Shown: positions 23,040 through 34,779 of the stretch, one piece after another | Position numbering within the stretch: position 1 is the first letter of the stretch | How the letters are laid out: the number at the start of each line of letters is the position of its first letter | Source: Ulva prolifera | Taxonomy: Eukaryota > Chlorophyta > Ulvophyceae > Ulvales > Ulvaceae | NCBI GenBank assembly: GCA_023078555.1 | Contig: CM041202.1 | Coordinates: 868,001-932,000, forward strand | DNA length: 64,000 bases | Direction: 5' to 3' | Position numbers and translations under genes: made by a program | The notes under the pieces: generated by a model | Seen by the model: the letters and a program-made list of their open reading frames with translations, nothing else | What the model was told of the DNA's origin: nothing | Database searches by the model: none

Positions 23040-23919
23040 AACGCTTCTCACATCGTCTGTGTTACTGTTGATTCGGATGAGATTCTGTTGTGGTATATAC
23101 CACAAATATTTGTCTCCTCCCGCGAAATCTTGTGTAATATGCTCGTGCGTTTTCCAGGTGGTGCTACCAGCAAATCTAGCTCTGTCTGTGTCCTTGCAGC
23201 CCACATGCAGACCCACACGCGCCCTCGCTCGGCAGCGGTTCAACCTGAGGCCCCGCAAATGTCGATGTGTTTAATGGTGTAGCCCCTGCAGCGACCATGC
23301 ATGCATGCATGGCCTTGTGGCGTGAGAGATCACGGAGATCGTACACTGTGGCATGTTCACCGTGAACGGCAACACATATATTGAGGCAGCAAGCGCACTG
23401 GTGGCGCACATGCTGCGAGCATTGGCTATCTGCTCAAGGCCCCCACCTGCAGAAGCCCACTGAGCCCTCTTCATCGCTTCATATCCCCAGCTGCGATCGT
23501 GAGCGCTGCGAGGCTGCCAGCGGCGGTGCTCGATCGCGTGAAAGTGCCACCCGAAAGAGATCTTTGTGTCTTGTCCGCTCGCTTAGGCCTGTTCCGTCAC
23601 CTGTATCATTTGCCGGCTCCTTGACGTACGCGGCGCTGTGACATACAGTCTTCGAAGGATGGCCAACTCGCGATCGAAGCAGGTGATGGCCGAGGCGGTG
23701 CGCAACCATCGATCGCGTCCTTGTGCACATGCCTGCTCACGAACTTCATTTCCCTATAGAATTACATGCAGCCGCGCCGTATCCTGTGGCGGCGGCGCCT
23801 ATGCACCATGAGATGTCGCACCGTGAAACAGTCCGGCAGAGCGAGCGGGACAAGACAAACCGTCAACAGTGTCTATTACGAAATAACGTTCACACTGCAG
23901 CAACGCACACATGTGTGCA

Positions 23920-23954
<35 letters not shown>

Positions 23955-25560
23955 GGTCCCTTGTAACACACACGCACGGTCCCAAGCCAGCACGGTCCCA
24001 AGGATGTGTGTGGGCGTGTGCGTGGCTGTGGCTGGCGCAGGTGCTGGCGCAGGTGCTGGCGTTGTGTGGGTGTGTTGGTGTGTGCTACGTGTGGCTTGTT
24101 GCGGTGTGCAGTGCTACCTGCCACCTGCCACCTGCCGTGCTTGCTTTGTCCGTGCTTGCTTTGTCCTTGTAACACACACGATGAACTCCCCCCCCCCCCC
24201 CCGCCCCCACTTCCAACCCCTGCGCCCGAGTCAGGGCGTCCCCAGTGCGGCACAGCAACACAGCAGTGCAGTCATCCGCCATCATGCACGGGCCGAAGTT
24301 TGTGTGCTGGTGACACACATGCACATGTGAACACACGCCCGGCAGGATCGAGAATGTAAAGTAAAGAAAATCTGAACTTACTGCGCCGTATCCTACTGGA
24401 CAATGTGACCATAGCCACATACTTCCACACTGTTGCAGCACTGCGGCAGCGCGTACGTTCCGCCACTCAGCAATGCATCCGGCCTCTGTGATGCCGTCCT
24501 TGTTATACTGGAACACATGTGTCAACACCAACTCGCTCCTCTGTACTACCGCCCTTTAGTAATCAGCAGTCCCAGTATGTGACTACTACTGCACACGTGG
24601 CAATGATCAGCGTACAGACTCGGAGCTCTTCGCACACTTGCGACTTGCAACCATGACGCTGCTGCCTCGTGGACCCATGTTTGTGGGCTGGAATTGGTAC
24701 GTGTTTTGTGGGTGTGTGGGCGCGTGTTGGTGTGTTAGTTGGGGGTGTGGGGTCTAGGGTCACGGTGTGGTTCAGGTGTGTCTGTGGAGGTGTGTGTGAC
24801 GATCTGTGTTACAAAGGAAAAAGCAGGAGGGGCCGGTAGCACCGCCAGGACCAAAAGGGAGAGCACAAGAAACGCAATGCGCGCGCAGCAGGAGAGCCAC
24901 AGCCAACGCCAAGGCACAACAAGCACCCACACACCCCCACGCTCCCACACACTACCACACGAACCACACACTGACACCCGACCCACGCACCCACGCACCC
25001 GCACGCGTCCCAGACACAACCCCCAACACACACACCCACACCGTGACGCCAACACGCTACACGACCCCGCCGCCCGCGCGGCTGCAGCAGCCCCATGCAG
25101 CGGCCTGGCCGGCGCCGGCCCCACACGGAAGCCGCCGGGGGCCCCCAGGACCCCCGCCCCAATGCCCCGATCAGACCAGCCCCAGGCGCCGGAACAACAC
25201 ACAGTGTGACGGTCTGTGTGCTTGTGTTGGTTATCCGGGGCGCTGTGGGGTCTCTGTGTGCTGGTCATGGCTGTGGCGTGGGTGTGGTTGTTCTTGCGAT
25301 GCCGCAAGTGGCTTGCTGCTTTCGCGGTGCTGCCCGCCTTCCCGCATCCATCCTTGTGACACATACACAACCGCACCCCACACTGATTTCGTGCGGATTC
25401 GAGGAGGGTGGTGCTCTCCTGATGCGTGTGCTTTGCGTTGTTCGTGTGCTCCCTCGTTGTCCTGGCGGTGCCACCTGCCCCTCCGGCTTTGTCCTTGGAA
25501 CACACAACCGCACGCACGGCTTTGCCGGCCACAGCGACGGGCCAACGTGATCGGTTAAAA
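23040..25560. other. LINE family-1 and family-2 remnants
   Basis: A divergent family-1 tail lies at 23066-23137. Family-2 termini ending in CTTTGTCCTTGTAACAC occur at about 24100-24175 (+), 25280-25362 (+) and 25425-25505 (+). A longer family-2 relative in minus orientation spans about 24810-25195 and matches 53880-54250 over some 370 bp. A (CA)n run is at 23920-23952 and a C tract at 24187-24203. No host gene is supported. Confidence 0.6.
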
Positions 25561-25619
25561 TGCGTGCCTCCGGGATTGTATCGAGGGCATGGCCTGTCTT
25601 CGGCAACCAGGAAGCTTGA

Positions 25620-28041
25620 ATGCGGATCAGGCACGACCCCGCAGATAGCATCAGCACCTTCAGGCCCACATGCATACAGGTGGCGCTTGCGACGCTGTGC
25701 CTGCTGGCTCTCCCCGGGGTGGTCTCCGCCTCCGGCCGCAGCCTTCTGGACGCGGGCAACTGTGGAGGCCTCGGGGAGCCATGCTGCACCCAGGGCGACA
25801 GCTTCTCATGCGATGCCGGCCTGAGGCTCCTCTGCAACACGGCCAGTACTGTAGATGCGGGCCCCACGTGCGTCTCTTGCGGCGGCGACGGCGAAACGCC
25901 CTGCGGTGCGACTCCCTGCCACAACCGTCACTCTACAGGTTTACTGGGAAGCCTGCAATCTGAGTGCTACTTCTGCGGCGGTGGTGTTGTAATGTTACGT
26001 CCACAGGTACATGCTGCGGTATCGCAATTCGCAGTCAAAGTGTCGGGAATGAAACCGTTGTGCATTCTACATGGGTGTTGGTGGCCATGGATCACTCGAG
26101 GACTCTTCGTTTTGATTGTTTGAAAATGACGTTTTCAGTGACAAGGATTCCAGGCAACTGAACACGAACGAATTCTGATCATCATGATGATCCATGCTTG
26201 GCACAGCCGCCAAGCTCAGCAGAGCTACCTGCTTGATTCAACTTTCCAGCACTGACGCCGAACGGTGCTAGGTGCTTAATCCCCCTGGATGTCTCGCTGT
26301 CATAGAGAAATGATGAACAATGTGCTGCATTTCACCCACAGCGCATGTGCTGGTGCAGCAACTGGGCCTCTGACAAGGCCTGCTGTGTGCTGCAGCTTCT
26401 GAGACAGGTTCCTGCGACGAAGACTTCACCCTTGCAGTCGAGCAGGTCAACGGCGTCACCTCCGCCATCTGCTTCAACTCCTCCAACCCAAGGCCCTGCA
26501 GCCTTCCAGGAGCTCCGTGCTGCACGCTGGCACTCCAATCGTCGCCTGTCTGCTTCGAAGGCACTGTCTGTGAAGCAAACCAACAATGTGTGCAAGCGCT
26601 TGCATCAGCTGAGGGCGATCCACCACCCCCACCACCAGCCCCTGCTGGCGACACACCCCCACCTCCAGTCCCTCCTGGCGACACTCCCCCACCACCGGTC
26701 CCTGCTGGCGACACCCCCCCACCACCGGTCCCTCCTGGTGACACTCCCCCACCACCGGTCCCTGCTGGCGACACCCCCCCACCACCGGTCCCGGCTGGCG
26801 ACACACCCCCACCACCGGCCCCTCCTGGCGACACACCCCCACCACCAGCCCCTCCCGCCCCTCCCGGCGACACTCCCCCACCACCTGGCGACATCCCCCC
26901 ACCGCCGGCCCCTCCCGGCGACACTCCCCCACCTCCTGGCGACACTCCCCCACCACCGGCCCCTCCCGCCCCTCCCGGCGACACTCCCCCACCACCGGCC
27001 CCTGCCGGCGACACTCCCCCGCCACCAGTCCCTCCCGCCCCTCCCGGCGACACCCCCCCACCACCTGGCGACATCCCCCCACCGGTACCACCGGCCCCTC
27101 CCGGCGACACTCCCCCACCACCGGCCCCTGCCGGCGACACACCCCCACCACCGGCCCCTCCCGGCGACACACCCCCACCACCGGCCTCTCCCGGCGACAC
27201 ACCCCCACCACCGGCCCCTCCCGGCGACACTCCACCACCACCAGTCCCTCCCGCCCCTCCCGGCGACACTCCCCCACCACCCGGCGACACACCCCCACCA
27301 CCGGCCCCTCCCGGCGACACACCCCCACCACCGGCCCCTCCCGGCGACACACCCCCACCACCGGCCCCTCCCGGCGACACTCCACCACCACCAGTCCCTC
27401 CCGCCCCTCCCGGCGACATCCCCCCACCACCGGCCCCTCCCGGCGACACACCCCCACCACCGGCCCCTCCCGGCGACACACCCCCACCACCGGCCCCTCC
27501 TGGCGACACTCCACCACCACCAGTCCCTCCCGCCCCTCCCGGCGACACTCCCCCACCACCTGGCGACATCCCCCCACCACCGGCCCCTCCCGGCGACACA
27601 CCCCCACCACCGGCACCTCCTGGCGATGTACCCCCACCTCCACCTCCTCCTGGCGACGCACCCCCACCTCCACCTCCTCCTGGCGACACACCCCCACCTC
27701 CACCTCCTCCTGGCGACACACCCCCACCTCCACCTCCGCCCCCAACACCACCGTCTCCACCACTCCCGCCGAGGGATACCACTACACCACCCGGACAAGT
27801 TCCCTCCCCTATCAGCGACATTCTTGCCAATGCCCCCCGGCGGGAAGACCCTACAGTCGCTGCGTTCTCGGACTGTGGAGAGCCCGGGCTGCCGTGCTGC
27901 ATCATTGTCACTGATTTCTTTGCAATTGGCACCTGCTTCGGCACTAGCAACTGCGATTCAGAGACTGCGAACCCTAGTTGCTTGTTTACGGATGTATGCG
28001 AAGGAGCCAGCACTGGTAGCACCTGCGTCACTCCGTTCTAG
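25620..28041 (+). CDS. Secreted Cys-rich protein with a GDTPPPP-repeat rod (2 exons)
   Basis: Probably an extracellular-matrix or wall protein, like pherophorin/extensin-type algal proteins: two Cys-rich ends joined by a stiff, likely hydroxylated and glycosylated proline rod. Seen: exons 25620-25938 and 26396-28041, joined in phase 1, about 654 residues. A hydrophobic signal segment (VALATLCLLALPGVVSA) follows a ~20-residue N-terminal stretch and is followed by GRSLLDAGNCGG. The first Cys domain has LGEPCC and TCVSCGGDGETPC; the second exon adds LPGAPCCTLALQSSPVC. Residues about 185-560 are PPPP blocks spaced by GDT/GDI, and the C-terminal Cys domain has GEPGLPCC and ends STCVTPF. The ATG at 25620 is in frame but gives an unusually long N-region; an upstream exon joining at gtgg (25681) is an alternative. 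A TGTAA lies 200 bp after the stop. The antisense Gly-rich frame is a shadow. Confidence 0.85.
26617..27760 (+). repeat. Proline-rod coding repeat, ~27-36-bp units
   Basis: Inside exon 2 of the gene at 25620, the unit CCTCCCGGCGACACNCCCCC plus ACCACCGGCC and variants repeats about 30 times, coding (A/V)P(P/A)GD(T/I)PPPP. Higher-order blocks recur, for example PAPPAPPGDTPPPPGD at least four times, showing expansion by unequal exchange or slippage. Near the 3' end the unit shifts to PPPPPPGD(T/A/V). Confidence 0.95.
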
Positions 28042-28240
28042 GCCAGGATGGAGTGTCGTTACTGCCGCCCCTTGGCGCCAGCTGCGTCCGAGATATATGG
28101 AATTGGTATAGTTGTTATGATGGTATAATCGGATAGTAGTTATTTTGTCACAGTCCGACGTCCCGAGTGCTGTGTGCGGGCCTTCGGTCAGTGGGCTCAT
28201 CGGGGCGGGCGATTTTCTTTGATACGGACACTGTGATTAT

Positions 28241-28245
28241 TGTAA
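28241..28245 (+). terminator. Candidate TGTAA poly(A) signal
   Basis: TGTAA, the usual green-algal polyadenylation signal, lies about 200 bp downstream of the stop at 28041 in an A/T-richer stretch. The match is a pentamer, so chance is possible. Confidence 0.35.
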
Positions 28246-29860
28246 ATGTGAAATATATAATGTGCTCATGCTCGCTGAATCGTACGACGCACGCATGTGA
28301 TCAACCTGTGTAGAGTGTGAGTGTATGCCCGTTGTAAGGCTTGGGCCCCGCTCCAACCTAGTTTTTCATCTGGTGAAACTATGTTGACTAGTGCTCTTCA
28401 CCAATCGGTCCTGGACATCATAACCGTGCTCGCGGGCCTGCTCTGCTTACGACTCGGAGTGCCACCTGTAGTTGCGGCACAGCGAACCCCATGGTGTGGC
28501 ACCTTACCGGCCGGTTTAATACTAGCTGGTGTTGTTCCTCCATCTTGTTGCATTCTATGTCACAAGTCAGAGTCTGTGACGGCATGTAGCGTGAACACCT
28601 GTTGATGACTGAATACATTCCCTGATGGATTTGTAAATGTCCCTATGAATGCTGCTATGTAAGCCTGCATACGTGCACACATGCAGGGGCTTGTGAACCT
28701 GGATGCCTGCGTTGTCTCTGATCGTGAAGACGCTTATGTAGTTTGTCATATGCGGTGCAGTTGCCCATAGTGGGCGTGCACGGAAATGGTTAATGAGTGA
28801 GTGGATGCACGAGTGATTTCGAGACACGGCTCCATACCCGGCCTCTGTCCTTTGCAACTACATGCATGAGTGTGCTGAAGCCGCCGCTTCGTGTTGAAAG
28901 TGCATGAAAGGCCATGGCCTGGCCACAACCGCGGCACGCGGTGATCATGTCTGTGATGTTGTTACGCAGATGCATGATGAGACACCCCGTTGTAGCCTTT
29001 CTGTTCAACATGTCGAGAGCTTCACGGGCGGGTGATGGGGGCAATGGTGGCAATGGGGGTCGATGGGGGTCGAGAGAGTGTGATCGAAAGTCAGACATTA
29101 CATCACTGTGATCCACCATCAGACATTACATCACTGTGATCCACCATCAGACATCGCATTGGGCTCGGTCATCAGCAGCTCACGGAGTGAGGGGGAACAC
29201 ACTTCCAGAAGAGGAGGGCAAGACATGCCAGGATACACCAGTCTGTGCCAGTCATGAGATGTGGAGTCCTACGGACATGAATTTCACTGAAGCCTTCATG
29301 TACTATGCACAGCGGCTGGAATATGCACACATGCCTACAAGTAGTGATGCCAGCTGTGGAGACCGCCAGCCAGCCAGGTGCCTACATGCCACAGGCAGCT
29401 TGAGTACTAGCTTATGCGTCCACTGCGGAATGATTTCTGCGGCAGTGACACAGCTGCCGAGAGGCTGGTACTCATGTGAATGCTGCGTTGTGGCAGGCTG
29501 GCTGGAACTGGAGCAACGGTCCCTGTGTAGCCACGCTCCTCTCAATCAGGCTCCATCTCCATGTATACTGTAGTATTCTACATGCAACAGACTCTCCCAC
29601 CAGGAGGCCACGTATCAGCAAGCTTCTGCCGTTCACTGCATCAATGTGCATGCAAACTGTCCTACACCACCGGCCCCATTGAGAGCATCCACTGTGATGA
29701 TCACAGTGTGATCATGATGCATGGTATCAGAGACACAGCTTCTATAGCTACCATCCCCCACAGGAACATCCACTGGCACGATCTTCGCTGCAATGGAAGT
29801 CTACCTATGTCTGTAGGCAGTAGAACTCGTGCCGCCCCTTTCCAAGTCTGCGCATGACGC
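28246..29860. other. No recognised gene; short repeats
   Basis: The longest open frame (29136-29573, 145 codons) has no recognisable domain. Near 28820-28860 a sequence ending GCCCGGCCTCTGTCCTTTGCAACTAC recurs at 37910-37945 and 38160-38190, and may be another retrotransposon terminus. Confidence 0.45.
29091..29146. repeat. 28-bp perfect tandem duplication
   Basis: Two exact copies of a 28-bp unit starting tcagacattacatcac, followed by a third partial copy (tcagacat). Confidence 0.95.
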
Positions 29861-31743
29861 TGACGCCGTGGAGCTGCCAGCTGCCTGGCACTCGTAAGAC
29901 CAGTCTCCGCATGGCCCCGCCCGCGGTACCACATACTGAAGTTTCCTAGCCGCTTCTCATTGCAGCGTTTGCATGCAGGACGAAGCGCTGTGATGGTCAA
30001 CCACAGGTTGTATAGCGTCGCGAAAGCGGCTGGGCGAAGATAAAACATAGCCGAGTGCACCCGACCGCTTGACAGCCACCTTGATTACAGTACCACCGTA
30101 TGTCTATTGTAGTGCATACGCTCGCAGATCGTTGCTCTTCGGGCCTGCATCCCTCGCAGCAGGCCTGCCCTCCGACAGGCGCTTCGTTGAGAACTGCTAC
30201 TCAATAGACGCAGTGTACAGGGACTACCGGTCCAGTTATCAAGAAATAGATTCATTGGCTACCAGATGACGGACGTCTGCACGCTGTGATCGTCCGCCCA
30301 AGAAACACTGCTCGCACAGGCCAGCCCGAGCCCTGTACGGCACAGAACAGGACTCATGGTAAGATACCGTCAGGCTCATCTTTGTACCTCATACTTCATT
30401 TTGAGAAGCATTGTCCTGTATTGCCCGGTGCATATGATCATTCGACTCGTAAGCGTGTTTGCCCGAGTCGCACCTACGCCACGGGACAGCAAACGTCTGC
30501 GCACGTTCTAGCTTGCTTCGCAGATGGACGTTTTGGCGCGAACGCGAGCGCGACATCTACAAGCTGCCATCGACTTCTAACCACCATTGTGTATATGTAT
30601 TTCGCAACTAATCGAAGATGTTACTGGCACGGCAGGGAGTCCCACGCCCCCGCGCTCGATGTTTTCAAAGCATAAGAAGTGAAATTACTATGCCACTGTA
30701 TCAGAATATGTAGTTCAGCACATGCGTTAGCTTCGGCTTCTTTCAACCGCACCCGAGCCAACCAGCTTGTTGCTGCTAGTGCTTTACTGCTGCTCAGCGC
30801 CCATGGCATTGCCAATGTGGAACAGTTGCTCAAATGCCAGTGGGATTCAGCCTGCAGCATCGTGTGCCGTTGCCGTTTTGTGTCGAATTGACGTATGCAT
30901 GTTCAACTGATTGCTCCGCGAGGCGGGGAGAGAGACTGAGCCCTCGGCAGCTTTGCTGCCACATGCCCGAATGAATTCGACAGCTGCGATGATGCAGCGT
31001 TCATCTAATTCTCAAAACAGATTGTGATGTTTCAGTGTGACCTAGCGGCATCAGCAGCAGCTGGTTAATACGAGTAGCCGCCTGGTCACTGCTCCAAGTG
31101 AAACAACTGTCGCACTTACGTGACTGAACAGTCCCAGGAGTGATGGTGGCCGTGACAGTGACAAAAGTTGGCAGACACCACTCTGATGCTGCTCAGCATT
31201 GACCGTCACCGAAGCCTTCTGCTGCCCTCACACAGAACTCGGTCGGGCTACACACTCCATACAAGAAGACTGTACTCTGCCAAGGAAAACATGCTGCATA
31301 TACACCGACATTTACGGCATCGTCAACACCCACCCAGTGTACGGGTCAGAAAGTCTGAAGTTGTTGTATTCCACACAGCATCTTCGCTCCCTGCACAAGC
31401 CAATGTGCGAGCAAAGGGCTTCCTTCATCAGGTGGAAACAGACACATCTGCCCTCGCCCCCAGTCTCACAACAGAAGCTCACAGTGATCACGTAGCTGCT
31501 ATCTGCTGCCTGCTGTATGTGCCCCAGCCCTGACCGACCGGTACCCGATGCGGGCATAGTCCTCCACCGCCATGCACACCAAGTGTAGCCCGACAGAAAA
31601 CACAACACTGTCTTCACCCTCTTTCTCCTTCAAATCGGGGCTGTTTGTTGAAGCGCTCTGTACCGTTTCTTCGTGCTCCACCATACACTTCTCGTGTGAC
31701 AACAGCACACACTCGGCTGCATGATGCCCCTCTTTGAGTGCAG
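29861..31743 (+). repeat. Upstream part of duplicated unit 1
   Basis: This stretch aligns, with many substitutions and gaps, to 34780-36400 and in part to 39100-39850. Shared marks in order: ctggcact.g.aagac; ttgcatgcaggacg; gcgaagac.acacatagc; gctcttcgggcc; gcaggccagcccg; acgccac.gga; the CAGCAG.AGCTGGT motif; ctggtcactgctccaagt; gtcccaggagt. Each copy precedes a Cys-rich gene of the same type, so gene and upstream region were duplicated together. No gene is recognised inside it. Confidence 0.65.
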
Positions 31744-33426
31744 GTGAGTGCAAACCTCGTGGCAATCACAATCATAGCGGCGACCTGCGGCCTGCTGCCA
31801 GCAGCAACGGGCACCCTCCCCCTAATCCCGCACAGCCGCAGCCTCACCGACGCCGCGGCGGACTGTGGCGGCGCGGAGTCCGCACCCTGTTGCCCCGGCC
31901 GCGACTGCCTCCGCCCCGACCTCACCTGCCGCGCCATCCCCACCGACACCTGCGTCTTCTGCGGCACCTTCGGCGTTCCGGTCTGCACCGACCCGACCGT
32001 CCCCGCCTGCGCGCCAGACCTCCTCCCCAGCGAGGGCAACGCCGAGGTCGACATCTGCCTGCCGCCGCCGAGGCCGCCGCCGGCACCGCCGCCGTGCGGC
32101 GGTGATTACGCGGAGTGCTGCGACGGCGACGCGTGTGACCACCCGACGCTCACGTGCGTCGACGGCAGGTGTGTTGGCTGCGGCGACCGGTACGATCCAC
32201 CGTGCACGGACCCGGGAGTCGAGGAGTGTAATCGGCCGCTGACTATCGGAGACCTGGGGCAGTGCCAACAGAGTTTAGGGCGGCCGCCGCCGGGCCCGGA
32301 CGTGCCGTGCGGCGGCCTGTTTGCGTTCTGCTGCGACGGCAGCGCATGCGATTCCGCGGATCTCGCGTGCGTCGAGGGGCGGTGCTACCCCTGCGGCACG
32401 CTCGGTCAGGTCGCGTGCGGCGCGGACTACGTCGAGGACCCCAACATCTACGCCAGCTGTTTCTTCTACCTGCAGCCCGACTACGATGATGGCCTGCGCT
32501 GCACGGAGCCGGCATGCGGCGGCGTGGTCGAGCTGTGCTGTGACCGCACGGCCTGTGATGGCGACCTCGTGTGCAACGAGCGGCTGTGCCGGCCGTGCGG
32601 GACGCTCGGGCAGGCCGCGTGCGACTATGGTGCCGATACCGAGTACCCGCCGGACCCCCCCGGTGTGAACGAGCCGTTCTGTGCAGATGACGGGCTTGCA
32701 CCGGATGAGGACGGCGTTTGTGTGCAGCTGCCGTGCGGTGCGGACCGCGGGCCGTGCTGCGAAGAAGGCGGGGAGGCGTGTGAGGGGGACCTGACGTGCT
32801 TTATACCAGAGAGTGGTGGCATATGCGCGGACGAGTATAGCCGCGCATGCGGGTATGAGTATGCTCCGTGCTGCGGCGCGTCCGTATGTGAGCCCGGGCT
32901 CGGATGCAATGACAATTCGTGTACGTCCTGTGGAGCAGATGGCTACCAGGCGTGCACAGATGTGGGTTTCTTCCAGTGCGCCCCTGGGCTGTTCGTCAAC
33001 GGTGAGGGTGTTTGTGTCGAAGCAGCAGGGCCACTGCCACCGCCGCCGCCGCCCCCTGGGCCGCCGGGCCCGAAGCCGTTCCCGAAGCCGTTCCCGCCAC
33101 TGCTAGGGCCATGCGGGGGGAGGCTCGCTGAGTGCTGCGACGGCGGCGGCTGCAACTCGACAGATCTCGCGTGCCGTGCTGATCGGTGCCTGCCGTGCGG
33201 GGGCCGGGGGCAGTTTGCGTGTCCGGTGGCTACAGGTGGTTCCAGTGAGGGCGGGGCGCCATGTAAGATGGGGCTGCAGGAGATATCTGGGGTATGCATC
33301 CCGGTGCCGTCGGCGCGGAAGCATCCAGCACGGCCATCCTTCATCTCTTTCGGAGGCGGCTCTCGTGGTGGGAAAGGCGCCGCAGCGAAAGGATTCCAAA
33401 AACCCAAGGGAGAGGCTTCAACGTGA
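31744..33426 (+). CDS. Secreted Cys-rich protein, multi-module (unit 1)
   Basis: About 560 residues open to a TGA. Probably a secreted matrix protein; biochemical role unknown. Seen: hydrophobic signal segment (LVAITIIAATCGLLPAATG), then SRSLTDAAADCGG. Next come at least six Cys modules of the form PCGG..AxCCDG..CD...L.C..G.C..CG, for example CGGDYAECCDGDACD and GGLFAFCCDGSACD. These are linked by short proline runs (PPPRPPPAPPP; GPLPPPPPPPGPPGP). The C terminus is Gly/Lys-rich. Closest relative in the window is the gene at 41004. The reading frame opens at a 3' splice site-like gtgcag before GTG AGT GCA. There is no ATG between the upstream in-frame TGA (31735) and the signal segment, so either a first exon lies upstream or the start codon has been lost; the pseudogene at 36794 has ATG at the same place. 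Confidence 0.8.
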   Translation: MSANLVAITIIAATCGLLPAATGTLPLIPHSRSLTDAAADCGGAESAPCCPGRDCLRPDLTCRAIPTDTCVFCGTFGVPVCTDPTVPACAPDLLPSEGNAEVDICLPPPRPPPAPPPCGGDYAECCDGDACDHPTLTCVDGRCVGCGDRYDPPCTDPGVEECNRPLTIGDLGQCQQSLGRPPPGPDVPCGGLFAFCCDGSACDSADLACVEGRCYPCGTLGQVACGADYVEDPNIYASCFFYLQPDYDDGLRCTEPACGGVVELCCDRTACDGDLVCNERLCRPCGTLGQAACDYGADTEYPPDPPGVNEPFCADDGLAPDEDGVCVQLPCGADRGPCCEEGGEACEGDLTCFIPESGGICADEYSRACGYEYAPCCGASVCEPGLGCNDNSCTSCGADGYQACTDVGFFQCAPGLFVNGEGVCVEAAGPLPPPPPPPGPPGPKPFPKPFPPLLGPCGGRLAECCDGGGCNSTDLACRADRCLPCGGRGQFACPVATGGSSEGGAPCKMGLQEISGVCIPVPSARKHPARPSFISFGGGSRGGKGAAAKGFQKPKGEAST

Positions 33427-34779
33427 TACGTAGCCTGCTGATGCTGTCCGGGTTTGTGGTTTTGGGGGTGTTTTTGAAAGCGGACAAATTGTCACTTTGC
33501 CACTTGAAGTATGGGAGCGCTTTCGGCAAGTACTGGCAATTTCATACGGCATGGGTTGGTGTATACTGCAAGCACCTGGCAATTTTTTTTACTGAAGGCT
33601 TGGCCAGGACACCACCACCGACGTGGGCGGGGCCGTTCCGACAAGCCTGAATCGATCGATTCTACAGCCACTTGAAGCAATATTATATTATTATATCAGT
33701 ATGTATTATATATTATATTACTATATATGCTAATCATTACAACTATCCTGCGTGCGCCCAGTGGTGATGTACTTTTTACCGCCTGAGTGGCGGGGCGGAT
33801 TGCTGATGCAGCTGTATGGCGACGGATGCACCTGGACCAGTGTTGAATCTTACGCACGCATTTAAATTGCAACTGCTTAAATGCCATGCACCCACGGAAA
33901 TTCACTGAAGCATGTGATGGCTGGCAGGGTAATCAATATTTGTGATGCCAGCACCAGACAGCCAGCTACCAGGCAGCCAGTCAGGTGAGCAGGGCTCACA
34001 GGTACTGTCCTTGTGTCCACTGCACAAATACTTATCACCAGGACAGCCACCAGCACAGCTGCCACACAGGCTGCTACTGTTGTGTATCCTGTGCTGTGTC
34101 TGGCCACTGCAGCTGAGGTGCACTGAATGTGTGATACTGAGGGCTCCAGCTGGAGCTACTCCATGCAAAATAATCTCCCACCAGCAGTCCACATGCCTGA
34201 AACCTCCTGCCCTGCACTGCACCACTGTCTGGGGGTGTACTTGGTCTGCTTGCTTCTTTCGCGGGCGGTCGCCTCCCCGTTCCTGGGTAAAACAACGGGG
34301 TCGCCTCCCCTAACACACTGTCCTCACCACCTTTGTCCTCACCGCGCATGCAAACTGCCTGAGCAACATAGCTAGGCTGGTTGCATGCTCTGAGCGCATT
34401 TTCGATGATCAAAGAGCACAGTGTGGTGTGAAATAGAGTCCACAGCATGCCATCCACTCCACAGTTGGACAATTGTGTTCCGGAAACAGGAAACAGACGG
34501 GGTCTATTGCCCGGTGGTGATGTTGAGTGCATGAGTTCAGTTCATACGATTCAGTTAATGCATTATGCGGATCCTCGTATTGATGTTCTGTGGTTGCAAA
34601 GCATTGTCACATCTGGTGGAGCTCTGCCATGCAGTGTCCCAAGCTGCAGAAACTCGTTCCGGTGTTGAGCATCAACAACATTTACCATAACACATTACTA
34701 CGTCAACATGGACTTGACTGCAATCGCCTGCATATGAATGCGATGGGACGCGTACCTTCCCAAGCCTGCCCATTTTGTT
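33427..34779. other. Spacer between duplicated units
   Basis: No gene recognised. A strongly A/T-rich patch of about 50 bp (atattatattattatatc...) lies at 33680-33730, unlike the GC-rich surroundings. Confidence 0.45.

Noticed and set aside
26268..28031. Minus-strand frame of 587 codons rich in Gly-Gly-Gly-Val-Ser-Pro
   Set aside because: It is the exact antisense of the proline-rod exon, which has a signal peptide, splice sites and Cys domains on the plus strand.
29136..29573. 145-codon open frame
   Set aside because: No domain, signal peptide or paralogue; composition like the flanking noncoding DNA.
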